Shown here: positions 1 to 10,994 of the stretch, piece after piece
Layout of the letters: every line of letters starts with the position of its first letter
Position numbering within the stretch: the first letter of the stretch is position 1
Assembly (NCBI RefSeq): GCF_030165005.1
Contig: NZ_JASNNW010000007.1
Span: 1-64,000, forward strand
Source of the DNA: Blastococcus capsensis
GTDB lineage: Bacteria; Actinomycetota; Actinomycetes; Mycobacteriales; Geodermatophilaceae
DNA: 64,000 nucleotides
Direction of reading: 5' to 3'
The notes under the pieces: generated by a model
Databases searched by the model: none
Told to the model about the DNA's origin: nothing
What the model saw: the letters and a program-made list of their open reading frames with translations, nothing else
Made by a program: the position numbers and the translations under genes

Positions 1-513
1 GGCGATCACCGCCGGATCGGTGTCCCGCCCGGTGACGGCCACCTCGGCGGCGATCGCCCGAGCACGGGGCCAGTCCAGCCGCCCCAGGCACAGCTCCGCA
101 TAGGTGGCCGGCAGCACGGTGGTCAGCACCTCGGCGTGCTCCAGCAGCGTGACAGCCGCCGCCCGGCTGCAGTTCTGCACCAGCGCCAGCTCGTCGGGCA
201 CGAACTCACTGACCCCCGCGGGGCCGACCGCACCCGCGCCCTCCCCACCGGGTAACGGGTCCGGCGGCGCCGGGCGGGCCGCGGCCAGATCCATCACCAG
301 CTCCGCCCGCAACGCCGCCAACTGCGCCTCGGCCACCACGATCTGCTGGAGCAGCGCCGCCGCCTCACCCGCGCTCCGCCGGGCCGGCAACCACGCCGAC
401 AACGGCTCCCCCAACCGCGGCAGCGGATCAGGATCGGCCAGCTCCCACTCCGAAGGCACGCCACCGACCGGCATCACGGTCACCCCGACCGCGAACCCCA
501 CACCCGACGACAT
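1..513 (-). CDS. DUF222 / HNH endonuclease-type protein, N-terminal part
   Basis: This is a partial gene that runs off the left edge; 171 codons are visible, open from an ATG at 513 to base 1. The visible part starts MSSGVGFAVGVTVMPVGG and continues with an Ala/Leu-rich helical stretch (AALLQQIVVAEAQLAALRAE around residues 55-75) and PDELALVQNCSRAAAVTLLEHA, which is how DUF222 domains look in actinobacterial 13E12-type proteins. Complete members usually end in an HNH nuclease domain; that part lies outside the window, so nuclease activity is not shown. Such genes are present in many copies in Geodermatophilaceae and mycobacteria, and their cellular role is unclear. No good Shine-Dalgarno precedes the ATG; the sequence TGTCAGACCCC lies 18 bases upstream on the coding strand. 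The gene stands alone, with 375 non-coding bases between it and the sirtuin gene. Confidence 0.8.
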   Translation of the reverse strand, partial: MSSGVGFAVGVTVMPVGGVPSEWELADPDPLPRLGEPLSAWLPARRSAGEAAALLQQIVVAEAQLAALRAELVMDLAAARPAPPDPLPGGEGAGAVGPAGVSEFVPDELALVQNCSRAAAVTLLEHAEVLTTVLPATYAELCLGRLDWPRARAIAAEVAVTGRDTDPAVIA

Positions 514-888
514 GCCACGACCATAGGGACGGGGTCTGACACTTTTCCGCGCCCGACGAGGACGCCGGACGTCCGGTCAGGTTCCTCACCGGGCCCCGCG
601 GACGAAGCCGGCGCATGCACCTCCTGCCCGCGGGGACCGGCATGCCGACAGGCGTGGGCCACGACGAGGACGCGCAGCAGATACGGCCCGGAGCAGGCAC
701 GGTGGGGGCGGTCGGCCGCGGAGTCTTCGACCCCGCGGTCGGCCGCACGGACGTCGTCCACTCCGGGCGGGACCGGTGGGACTACCGCTTCCACAGCTGC
801 CGTCAGGCCCGGCGCCTCGGACAGCGCGAGGACCAGCGAGACGCCCGACAGCGCGGTGGCGGTCTGGCACGAGGCGCAGAACGCCCGA
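514..888. other. Non-coding stretch between DUF222 gene and sirtuin
   Basis: I see no convincing gene here on either strand: the short frames lack family similarity and a ribosome site. The only recognisable item is TGTCAGACCCC (531-541, minus strand) just before the DUF222 gene. The stretch must hold the DUF222 promoter and the 3' end of the PAP2-sirtuin transcript, but I find no clear hairpin. Confidence 0.5.
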
Positions 889-1650
889 TCACGCCGGCGG
901 CGCCACCAGTCGTGGAAGTGCGGACCCGATCGGCTCGCGGACGACCAGGTCCGCGACGTCGTCGTAGGGCGTCGGTTCGGCGTTGACCACGACCACCCGG
1001 GCCCCGTGCCGCACGGCGATGTCGACCAGGCCCGCGGCCGGGTGCACGGTCAGCGAGGTGCCGACGGCGAGGAAGACATCGCAGTCCGCGGCCGCGTCCA
1101 CGGCGGCCTCGATCACCTCGGGGTCCAGCATCTGCCCGAAGCTGATCGTCGCCGACTTCAGGATCCCGCCGCAGACCAGGCACGCGGGGTCGGGCTCCCC
1201 CGCGGCGACCCGGTCCAGCGCTTCGTGCATCGTCGTCCGCGCGCGGCACCCCAGGCACTCGACCTCGTGCACGGTGCCGTGGATCTCCAGCACCCGCTCC
1301 GGCGTCGAGCCGGCCGCCTGGTGCAGCCCGTCCACGTTCTGGGTGATCAGCGTGCGCAGCCGCCCCTGCCGGTCGAGGTCGACCAGTGCGGCGTGCCCGG
1401 CGTTGGGCGCGAGGTCGCGCGCCCCCAAGTCACGGCGCATCAGCCAGGCCCGGCGCCGGATGTCGGGATCGCGCACGTAGTAGGAGAGCGTCACGAGCTT
1501 CTCTGCGTCCGGATCCTTGGTCCAGACGCCGTCGGGGCCGCGGTAGTCGGGAATGCCGCTGTCGGTGGAGATCCCCGCACCGGTGAGCGCCGTGATCCCC
1601 GTGGCGGCGGTCAGCCAACCGGGCAGGGGGTCGGGGACGACGCCGGTCAC
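889..1650 (-). CDS. Sirtuin NAD-dependent protein deacylase (CobB/NpdA type)
   Basis: This 253-residue protein would remove acyl groups from lysines using NAD+, giving nicotinamide and O-acyl-ADP-ribose in the cytoplasm. All sirtuin landmarks are present: the NAD-binding GAGIST (24-29), GIPDYRGPDG (32-41), QNVDGLH (104-110), catalytic His124 in EIHGTVH, two Zn pairs CLGC (132/135) and CLVC (157/160), GTSLTVHP (197-204) and VNAEPT (222-227). The length is normal for the class III group. I chose GTG 1650 because it overlaps the TGA of the PAP2 gene in GTGA, the usual coupling in this window; a GTG at 1659 is possible but lies inside the PAP2 gene. TACCGT at 1658-1663 sits seven bases before GTG 1650 and could also drive a leaderless transcript. 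It is probably co-transcribed with the PAP2 gene, though the functional link is unclear. Confidence 0.93.
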   Translation of the reverse strand: MTGVVPDPLPGWLTAATGITALTGAGISTDSGIPDYRGPDGVWTKDPDAEKLVTLSYYVRDPDIRRRAWLMRRDLGARDLAPNAGHAALVDLDRQGRLRTLITQNVDGLHQAAGSTPERVLEIHGTVHEVECLGCRARTTMHEALDRVAAGEPDPACLVCGGILKSATISFGQMLDPEVIEAAVDAAADCDVFLAVGTSLTVHPAAGLVDIAVRHGARVVVVNAEPTPYDDVADLVVREPIGSALPRLVAPPA

Positions 1651-2660
1651 GCCCGCCACGGTAAGGGCCGCCCGGCGGCGCGCGCCGCACGGCGGGTACC
1701 CGCGCGCACCGCCCGCCCGGCCTGCGGCACGAGCAGGACGACGGCGCAGGCGTAGGCCGCGCCGAGCAGCGTGTCGACGACGTAGTGCTCACCCGACCAG
1801 ACCAGCACCAGGGGCATGAGCAACGCGTAGGCCACCAGCGACACCCGCTGCCAGGACCGGCGCGCCAGCGGCAGCAGCACGATGCACATGAGGACGGCGA
1901 AGGCCGTGTGCAGGGACGGCACCGCGGCGACCAGGTTCACCTGGCCCTGGCTGGTGTCGAGCAGGACGCCGGCCCGCGGCAGCCCGAGCACGGCCCAGCC
2001 GGCGCTGCTGATCCGGTCGACCGGCTCGATGACCTCCTGCTTGGCGGCCAGCCACGGAGGCGCCGCCGGGTAGAGCACGTAGGTCACCAGACCGGCGAGC
2101 GAGAGCGCCACCACCAGCCGCGCGCACCGGGCCCAGCGGGCCCGATCGCGCAGCCACAGGACGGCGAGCACCACGGGGGTGAGCACGAAGTGGCTGCTGT
2201 AGATCAGCGTCGCCAGGGCCTTCCACCAGTCGGCCTGCACGTGCTCCTGCAGCCAGACGGTGGGCAGCACGCCACCGCCGAGCCACCGGTCGGCGTCGGC
2301 CAGCTCGCGCACGTGCACCGGCATGCCGAGCCCGTCGGCGAGGCCTCGGGTGGCGTCGTAGGCCAGCAGCACGGCCGCCAGCGGCAGCCAGTCCGCCAGC
2401 AGGCGCACGACGCGGCGCCAGCCGTGCGTGGCCGCCGAGACGACCAGCCCCGCCAGCACCCAGCCGAGCAGGACCAACCGGTCGGTCGGCAGCCCGCGGA
2501 CCGCGCAGGTGGCCGCGAAGGCGATGCCCAGGGCGGTCCAGAGGACGGGCGTGAGCAGTCGCGCCCCGCGGCTCCGGCCCTCCGTGCCGGCGCCGGCCGG
2601 CTGCACGGGTGCCGGACCAGCCGCCGCCAGGACGGGTGCCGGTGAGTCGACCGCGGTCAT
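1647..2660 (-). CDS. PAP2-family membrane phosphatase/transferase (AUR1-like)
   Basis: This is a 337-residue polytopic membrane protein with about six or more hydrophobic segments. The PAP2 active-site blocks VPSLHTAFA (C2) and WSGEHYVVDTLLGA (C3) hold the two catalytic histidines; the first PAP2 block (KxxxxxxRP) is not obvious, as in inositol-phosphotransferase/AUR1-type members that act on phospholipid headgroups. The substrate cannot be told from sequence. The start is ATG 2660 (MTAVDSPAPVLAAAG): the open frame continues upstream to 2978, but that would run across the aconitase start region and has no coding character. TACGGT at 2669-2674 lies eight bases before this ATG, so a leaderless transcript is likely. 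Its TGA overlaps the sirtuin GTG by four bases, making a two-gene operon. Confidence 0.85.
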   Translation of the reverse strand: MTAVDSPAPVLAAAGPAPVQPAGAGTEGRSRGARLLTPVLWTALGIAFAATCAVRGLPTDRLVLLGWVLAGLVVSAATHGWRRVVRLLADWLPLAAVLLAYDATRGLADGLGMPVHVRELADADRWLGGGVLPTVWLQEHVQADWWKALATLIYSSHFVLTPVVLAVLWLRDRARWARCARLVVALSLAGLVTYVLYPAAPPWLAAKQEVIEPVDRISSAGWAVLGLPRAGVLLDTSQGQVNLVAAVPSLHTAFAVLMCIVLLPLARRSWQRVSLVAYALLMPLVLVWSGEHYVVDTLLGAAYACAVVLLVPQAGRAVRAGTRRAARAAGRPLPWRA

Positions 2661-2668
2661 GGCGCGGG

Positions 2669-2674
2669 ACCGTA
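2669..2674 (-). promoter_or_regulatory. Predicted -10 box of PAP2 gene (TACGGT)
   Basis: TACGGT fits TANNNT and is eight bases before ATG 2660, the spacing expected for a leaderless actinobacterial mRNA. No Shine-Dalgarno is present between them. Confidence 0.5.
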
Positions 2675-2922
2675 ACCGCACGGGAGCCGCAGCAGGACGC
2701 TCCTGTCCGCGGCACGCCGCTCCGAGGTGCGCGGTTGGGGCTCGTGCGGCGTCACGGACAGAAGGGACGCCGACGTCCACCGGCCCCGCCGGGTTTCCTC
2801 GGACGTGACACGGGTCACCGGGTGAGGGAAGGGTCGCCTGACTCGGTGCTCCGGCGGGCGAGCTGGGATGATCGAGGGTGGTCAACGACGCGTGATGAAC
2901 CACGAGGGGTAGGCGCAGAGAA

Positions 2923-5777
<2,855 letters not shown>

Positions 5778-5778
<1 letters not shown>

Positions 5779-6539
5779 TGGACCTGGGGCTGGGCGGTCG
5801 CGGATACCTGCTCACCGGCGCGAGCCGGGGGCTCGGGTTCGCGACCGCCCGCGCCCTGGTCGACGACGGCGCCCGAGTGCTGGTCAGCTCCCGGGAAGCC
5901 GACGCCGTGGACGCCGCCGTCGCCTCTCTCGGAGGGGCGCCGGCGGCCTCCGGCGTGCCGGCTGACCTCGCGGCTCCCGACGCCGCGGAGCGGCTGGTCG
6001 CCGAGGCCGGGGAACGGCTCGGACGGATCGACGGCGCGCTGCTCAGCGTCGGAGGGCCGACCCCCGGCTCGGTGCTCGACGTCGGCGAGGACGCCTGGCG
6101 GTCGGCGGTGGACTCGGTCCTGCTGGGGCCGCTGCGGCTGGTCAAGGCCCTCGTACCGCACCTCGGCGAGGGGGCAGCCATCGGTTTCGTGCTGTCCACG
6201 TCGGTGCGTCAGCCGGTCCCCCATCTCGCCATCAGCAACGGCCTGCGCCCAGGCCTGGCCATGACCGCGAAGGCACTCTCCGACGAGCTCGGCCCGCGGG
6301 GCATCCGGGTGTTCGGGCTGCTGCCGGGCACCATCGCCACCGACCGGATCACCGAGATCGAGGCCGCCAGCGGGGACCCCGCGGCGATGCGTGCCCGTAC
6401 GGAGTCGGCCGTCCCGTTGCGGCGGGTCGGGCGACCGGAGGAGTTCGGCGCGGTCGCCGCTTTCGCGCTCTCCCCCGCCGCCTCCTACCTGACCGGGGTG
6501 ATGCTGCCGGTCGACGGCGGCGCTCTCCGGGCCCTGTGA
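5778..6539 (+). CDS. SDR-fold protein with altered active site
   Basis: This 253-residue protein has a classical short-chain dehydrogenase fold: TGASRGLG (13-20) binds the nucleotide, VGG (91-93) stands where NAG is usual, and a C-terminal LTGVMLPVDGG is as in FabG-type reductases. The active site is unusual. Ser140 is at the catalytic Ser position, but the Tyr expected 13 residues later is Ser153 and the Lys expected at 157 is Arg (SNGLR instead of YxxxK). Oxidoreductase activity is therefore doubtful, or uses another acid/base; a non-catalytic or sensor role is possible. The gene starts inside the acnA stop (TGATG) and ends in a GTGA overlap with the CbiX-type gene, so all three are one translational unit. 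Substrate unknown. Confidence 0.85.
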
Positions 6540-7243
6540 CCGGCGCCGAGGCCCCTGTCCTCGTCGCCTGCGCGCACGGGACCCGCAATCCCACCGGCCG
6601 CCGGCTGATCGCCGAACTGGCCCTCGCCGCCCGGCGGCTGCGCCCCGGGCTGATCACGACCGCTGCCTTCGTCGACGTGCAGCCGCCCACCGTCGTCGAC
6701 GTGGTCGCAGGCTTCTCGGCCTCGGGCCGCGCCGCGGTCGTGGTGCCGCTGCTGCTGTCCGGCGGATACCACGTGCACGTCGACATCGCGCAGGCCGTGG
6801 CCGGTGCGCCGGGGACCGTCGCGGCCCGCCCGCTCGGGCCCGACCCCCGGCTGGCCGCCGTGCTGCGCGACCGGCTGGTCGCAGCCGGCGCCGACCCGCG
6901 CGACCCGCTCACCGCCGTCGTCCTCGCCGCCGCCGGCTCCAGCGACCCGCGCTCGGTGGCCGACGTGGAGGACACCGCCGACCTGCTGCAGCAGGACTGG
7001 GCCGGCCCGGTGACCACCGGCTACGGCTCGGCGGCCCGGCCCCCGGTCCCCGACGCGGTGGCCGCGGCCCGAACCGGAGGCGCGGAGCGGGTGGTGGTGG
7101 CGTCCTACCTGCTGGCACCGGGACACTTCCACGACAAGCTCGCCGGGGCCGGGGCGGACCTCGTGACCGCCCCGCTGCTGCCCGACGACCGGATCGCCGC
7201 CGTCCTCGTCGACCGCTACGAGGCGGCCCTCCCGGCGACCTGA
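6536..7243 (+). CDS. CbiX/SirB-type sirohydrochlorin chelatase family protein
   Basis: This 235-residue protein is made of two repeats of the short CbiX/SirB fold. Class II chelatases of this type insert Fe2+ or Co2+ into sirohydrochlorin, serving siroheme or cobalamin synthesis. The metal-binding histidine sits in CAHGTRNP (H14) and a second pair in SGGYHVHVD (H79, H81); the C-terminal half has YLLAPGHFHDKL. It begins at GTG 6536 in a four-base overlap with the SDR stop. No siroheme or nitrite/sulfite reductase genes are nearby, so the metal and pathway are inferred from family only. Being in an operon with an Fe-S enzyme makes siroheme/iron supply a reasonable but unproven theme. Confidence 0.88.
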   Translation: MTGAEAPVLVACAHGTRNPTGRRLIAELALAARRLRPGLITTAAFVDVQPPTVVDVVAGFSASGRAAVVVPLLLSGGYHVHVDIAQAVAGAPGTVAARPLGPDPRLAAVLRDRLVAAGADPRDPLTAVVLAAAGSSDPRSVADVEDTADLLQQDWAGPVTTGYGSAARPPVPDAVAAARTGGAERVVVASYLLAPGHFHDKLAGAGADLVTAPLLPDDRIAAVLVDRYEAALPAT

Positions 7244-7371
7244 CCGGCCGAGAGGCCTGCCGCGATCCCACCTCGGCGACTCCCCGCGGCCGGGCGGCCG
7301 CTGAACCGTGCACCACCCGCCCCGGCCCTCCCATCCGGGCCGGACGCCACCGGCGGCGCGTGCCGCTGACC

Positions 7372-7377
7372 TACTGT
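7372..7377 (+). promoter_or_regulatory. Predicted -10 box of DUF881 gene (TACTGT)
   Basis: TACTGT fits TANNNT and lies exactly seven bases before ATG 7385, pointing to a leaderless mRNA and deciding against the upstream in-frame GTG at 7376, which lies inside the box. Confidence 0.55.
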
Positions 7378-7384
7378 GGAAGCG

Positions 7385-8209
7385 ATGGACGGCGAGCCGC
7401 GAACCGACGAGAACCCCTCGCCGACCGACCGGCGCGGCGACGCGCCCACCGTGCCGCCCTCCGACGGCTCGACCGCCGCGGATGCCCCTGTGGAGGCCGG
7501 CGACGACGCGGCACCGGAGGACGAAGCCTCGTCCTCCACTCGAGGGTCAGACTCCCGCCGCGGCTGGAGCCGGCCGGTGGCCGCCGTGGCGACCGCCGCG
7601 GTCACCGTGGCCCTCGGGTTCGCCCTCACCACCCAGATCCGGACCACTGCCGAGCCCCAGGACGAGGTCGTCGGGCGCGAGGAGGACCTCGTGGTCATCC
7701 TCGACGAGATCAACCAGCGCGAGGAGACGCTCCGCCAGCAGATCGGCGAGACCCGGCAGACCGTCGAGGACCTCAGCAGCGGCCGGCAGGAGTCCGGCGC
7801 GGCGCTGGAGGAGGCCCGCTCCCGCGCGCAGGCGATCGGCATCCTGGCCGGCACCCTGCCGGCCAGCGGCCCCGGCCTGCGCCTGACCGTCCGGGACCCC
7901 GACGGGGCCGTGCCCGCATCAGTGGTCCTGGGTGCGATCCAGGAGCTCCGGGGCGCCGGCGCCGAGGCCATGGAGGTGGACGGCGTGCGGATCGTCGTCT
8001 CCAGCGCCGTCACCGGCACGCCCGGCGACCTGCGCATCGACGGAGAGCCGCTCAGCGCGCCGTACGAGTTCCGCGCCGTCGGGCCGCCCGCGGCGATGGA
8101 GGTCGCGCTGAACGTCTCCGGCGGGGTCGTCGCCGACATCGGCCGGGTAGGCGGCGAAGCCCGCGTCGAGCAGGTCGACTCCCTCGTCGTCGACGCCGTC
8201 GTCGACTGA
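7385..8209 (+). CDS. DUF881 single-pass membrane protein
   Basis: This 274-residue protein has a long hydrophilic, acidic N-terminus, one membrane segment (VAAVATAAVTVALGFALTT, about residues 66-84), a predicted coiled coil (QREETLRQQIGETRQTVEDL) and a C-terminal DUF881 domain (GPGLRLTVRDPDG...). DUF881 proteins are widespread in actinobacteria, often near cell-division genes, and their biochemical role is not known. Topology is most likely cytoplasmic N-terminus with the coiled coil and domain outside, by the positive charges (SRRGWSR) before the helix. It is monocistronic: the preceding gene ends 140 bases upstream and the next is convergent. The start follows from the -10 box at 7372-7377. 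Confidence 0.85.
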   Translation: MDGEPRTDENPSPTDRRGDAPTVPPSDGSTAADAPVEAGDDAAPEDEASSSTRGSDSRRGWSRPVAAVATAAVTVALGFALTTQIRTTAEPQDEVVGREEDLVVILDEINQREETLRQQIGETRQTVEDLSSGRQESGAALEEARSRAQAIGILAGTLPASGPGLRLTVRDPDGAVPASVVLGAIQELRGAGAEAMEVDGVRIVVSSAVTGTPGDLRIDGEPLSAPYEFRAVGPPAAMEVALNVSGGVVADIGRVGGEARVEQVDSLVVDAVVD

Positions 8210-8296
8210 CAGCCTCGGGAGCATCGCAGCGAGCGCCAGCGAGCGAGGAGCGGACCGAGGCGCGGAAGCCGACAAGTGTGATCGTCGACGGAACCG
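8210..8296. other. Convergent intergenic with a partial cassette-like sequence
   Basis: Between the convergent DUF881 and NTF2-like genes. Bases 8231-8250 read GAGCGCCAGCGAGCGAGGAG, close to the 3' part of the junction cassettes described elsewhere (ACGAGCGCCAGCGAGGAG), but here it has no overlapping start codon and may be a remnant. Confidence 0.35.
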
Positions 8297-8761
8297 TCAC
8301 TGCGGGATGAGCAGGCCCCGCAACTCGTCGGTGAGCGCCTCACGGGCCTCGGGGTGCTGGTGCCAGGCCGCCGGGGTGGCCTGGAACAGCGAGATGCGCC
8401 ACCGGCCACGTCCCTCGTCCACCGCGATCATGGTGTGCACGGCGTTGAGGGCCGGGTCCAGGTCGCTGCCGCCGGCCGGGATCATCCCCGCGTGCGCGGT
8501 GAGCATCGCGACGTCCGGCGCCACCGGTCGGACAGAGCGGACCACCGCGACGTAGGCAGGGGTCTGGTGCGAGCCGAAGACCTGGCGCAGGTCCGCCGCG
8601 ATCGACAGCCGGCCACGGTGGTGGCTGCCGTCGAACCCGATGATGTCGCCGTCGTCGGCGAACCCGGCCGCCACCGCCGCGCCGCTGCGTCGGTTCCACC
8701 CGTCGATGAACTCGGCGTAGAGCGAACGGATCTGGGTGTCCTGCGGGTGCGCTGCGGTCAC
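8297..8761 (-). CDS. SgcJ/EcaC-type NTF2-like (SnoaL-fold) protein
   Basis: This 154-residue cytoplasmic protein has the NTF2-like pattern of the SgcJ/EcaC group: an N-terminal helix pair (IRSLYAEFIDGWNRRSGAAVAAGFADDGDIIGFDG), HHRGRLSIAADLRQVF, and late strands (LNAVHTMIAVDEGRGRWRIS, FQATPAAWHQHPE). Members are small-molecule binding or cofactor-free enzymes, and the ligand is not predictable here. GTG 8761 follows GAGGAGGA with good spacing. The GTG overlaps by GTGA with the end of a degenerate 80-base copy of the junction cassette (8758-8837), so its ribosome site comes from that element. No upstream gene is joined to it. Confidence 0.8.
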   Translation of the reverse strand: MTAAHPQDTQIRSLYAEFIDGWNRRSGAAVAAGFADDGDIIGFDGSHHRGRLSIAADLRQVFGSHQTPAYVAVVRSVRPVAPDVAMLTAHAGMIPAGGSDLDPALNAVHTMIAVDEGRGRWRISLFQATPAAWHQHPEAREALTDELRGLLIPQ

Positions 8762-8837
8762 GTCTCCTCCTCGCTGGCGGTCGCCGGTGCGTCCCGACGG
8801 GTGCTGTGGTTCTGCGTGACCGCGCCAGCCCGGTCAC
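8758..8837 (-). repeat. Degenerate junction cassette, one base short
   Basis: It reads GTGACCGGGCTGGCGCGGTC at its 5' end and CGCCAGCGAGGAGGAG near its 3' end, then TGA overlapping the GTG of the next gene. Intact copies are 81 bases (26 codons and stop); this one is 80, so its frame shifts in the middle and the tiny ORF is lost. There is no gene ending at its 5' side. Confidence 0.65.
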
Positions 8838-9014
8838 GTGCCCCGGGCTGCGGCCGCCTGGGACAGGAGTGACGGTAGTGCTCCGGGTACCCCCGCCGTT
8901 CGATGCTCGCCGGTGCCACACGCCGTCTCATCTGCCCGTTTCCGGTCCGTACCGAGCGCCCCGGACCCAACGTGTGCGGTCGTGCGCGCAGAGCCACGCC
9001 GGCGATCGATGCGG

Positions 9015-10910
9015 TCACCCGACCGCGAGCGCACCGCGGTCGCCCTGCACGAACTGGGTGCGGTACAGATCGGCGTAGCGGCCGCTGCGGGCGAGCAGCT
9101 CGTCGTGGGTCCCGGACTCGATGATCCGCCCCTCGTCGACCACCAGGATCTGGTCGGCGCTGCGGATGGTGGAGAGCCGGTGGGCGATGACCAGCGACGT
9201 GCGCCCGGCCAGCGCCGTGTCGAGCGCGCGCTGCACGGCGGCCTCGGACTCGCTGTCCAGGTGCGCCGTCGCCTCGTCCAGGATCACGATGCCCGGCGCC
9301 TTGAGCAGCACCCGCGCGATCGCCAGACGCTGCTTCTCCCCGCCGGAGAGGCGGTAGCCACGGTCGCCCACCACGGTCTCCAGCCCCTCGGGCAGCGAGC
9401 GCACCAGCTCGGCGATGCGCGCTCCACCGAGCGCCTCCCACAGCTGCTCCTCGGTGGCCTCCGGGCGGGCGTAGCGCAGGTTGGCCCGGATGGTGTCGTG
9501 GAACAGGTGCGCGTCCTGGCTGACGACGCCGATCGCGTCGCGCATCGACGCCAGGGTGGCGAGACGCACGTCCACTCCCCCGACCCGAACCGTGCCACTG
9601 GTCGCGTCGTACAGCCGAGGCACGAGGTTCGCGATCGTCGACTTGCCGGCGCCCGAGTGCCCGACCAGCGCCACCAGCTGCCCGGGCTCCACCCGGAAGG
9701 AGACCCCGTGCAGGACGGCGACCGGGCCACCGTGCTCGGGCAGCGACACTTCTTCCAGTGACGGCAACGAGACGTCCGCGGCGGCCGGGTAGCTGAACGA
9801 GACGTCGTCGAACTCGATCGACCGCTCCTCGGCCGGCACCGGGACCGCGTCGGGCGCCTGCTGGATCATGGGCGGGAGGTCTAGCACCTCGAAGACCCGG
9901 TCGAAGCTCACCATCGCGCTCATGACGTCGACCCGGACGTTCGACAGCGCGGTGAGCGGGCCGTAGAGGCGCGAGAGCAGCAGCGCCAGGGCGACGACGT
10001 CACCCGCGCTCAGCGTGCCGGTGAAGGCCAGCCAGCCACCGAGGCCGTACACCAGCGCGGTGGCGAGCGCCGCGACCAGCGTGAGCGCGGTGAAGAACGT
10101 GCGGCCGTACATGGCCGACAGCACGCCGATGTCGCGGACGCGGGCGGCGCGGCCCCGGAAGGACTCGGCCTCGGCGCTGGGCCGGCCGAACAGCTTGACC
10201 AGCAACGCCCCGGCGATGTTGAACCGTTCGGTCATCGTCGCATTCATCGAGGCGTTCAGGGAGTAGGACTCCCGGGTGATCTCCTGCAGCCGGCTGCCGA
10301 TGCGGCGGGCGGGCAGGACGAACACGGGCACGAGCACCAGCGAGAGCAGGGTGATCTGCCAGGACAGCGTGAACATGACGGCGGCGGTGAGCACCAGACC
10401 GATGACGTTGGAGACGACACCCGAGAGCGTCGAGGTGAACGCCTGCTGGGCACCGACGACGTCGTTGTTGAGCCGGCTGACCAGGGCGCCGGTCTGGGTG
10501 CGGGTGAAGAACGCGACGGGCATGCGCTGCACGTGTTCGAAGACCTGGCTGCGGAGGTCGTAGATGACGCCCTCGCCGATGCGCGCGGAGAACCACCGCG
10601 TGCCGAGCGAGATGCCTGCGTCGATCACCGCCAGCCCGGCGATGATCAGCGCGATCCGGACGATGCCGGCCGCGGTGCCCTCCAGGCCGGCGATGCGGTT
10701 GACGATGTCGCCGGCGAGCAGCGGGGTGATCACGCCGATGACCGACGAGCCGACGACGAGGAGCAGGAAGAAGGTCAGCTCGCGCTCGTACGGCCGGGCG
10801 ATGCCGAGGATGCGCCGCACGGTGCCCTTGGGGAGCCGCCGCGCCGTCACCGACGGGTCTCGCCTGAACGACCGCATCGCGGCCATGGAGGTCATGGATT
10901 GGCCGTCCAC
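9015..10910 (-). CDS. ABC transporter, fused membrane and ATPase domains (exporter type)
   Basis: This 631-residue half-transporter has an N-terminal type I exporter membrane domain (six hydrophobic segments, about residues 45-340) and a C-terminal nucleotide-binding domain: Walker A GHSGAGKST, signature LSGGEKQRLAIARVLL, Walker B IVILDEATAHLD and H-loop VIAHRLSTI. It would act as a homodimer or with a partner to export lipids, drugs or peptides; the substrate is unknown. Between core strands and Walker A there is a short Ser/Leu/Pro insertion (SYPAAADVSLPSLEEVSLPEHGG is split here as SYPAAADVSLP then SLEEVSLPEHGG). GTG 10910 follows GAGGAGG at a normal distance. It lies 84 bases downstream of the enoyl-CoA hydratase and may share its transcript. 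Confidence 0.93.
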   Translation of the reverse strand: MDGQSMTSMAAMRSFRRDPSVTARRLPKGTVRRILGIARPYERELTFFLLLVVGSSVIGVITPLLAGDIVNRIAGLEGTAAGIVRIALIIAGLAVIDAGISLGTRWFSARIGEGVIYDLRSQVFEHVQRMPVAFFTRTQTGALVSRLNNDVVGAQQAFTSTLSGVVSNVIGLVLTAAVMFTLSWQITLLSLVLVPVFVLPARRIGSRLQEITRESYSLNASMNATMTERFNIAGALLVKLFGRPSAEAESFRGRAARVRDIGVLSAMYGRTFFTALTLVAALATALVYGLGGWLAFTGTLSAGDVVALALLLSRLYGPLTALSNVRVDVMSAMVSFDRVFEVLDLPPMIQQAPDAVPVPAEERSIEFDDVSFSYPAAADVSLPSLEEVSLPEHGGPVAVLHGVSFRVEPGQLVALVGHSGAGKSTIANLVPRLYDATSGTVRVGGVDVRLATLASMRDAIGVVSQDAHLFHDTIRANLRYARPEATEEQLWEALGGARIAELVRSLPEGLETVVGDRGYRLSGGEKQRLAIARVLLKAPGIVILDEATAHLDSESEAAVQRALDTALAGRTSLVIAHRLSTIRSADQILVVDEGRIIESGTHDELLARSGRYADLYRTQFVQGDRGALAVG

Positions 10911-10994
10911 CGCGCCTCCTCGGGTTCCGCCGGTCGCGGCCCCGGCTGCTCGTCCAACCGGGGCGCGACCCGGCTTGTTCCGCGGTCGGCGAGG

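Noticed and set aside
615..986. Open frame of 123 codons left of the sirtuin
   Set aside because: Overlaps the sirtuin gene on the opposite strand and lacks any recognisable motif.
2805..2818. GTGAC-ACGG-GTCAC dyad upstream of acnA
   Set aside because: Only five-base arms in a GC-rich region; could arise by chance and fits no operator I know.
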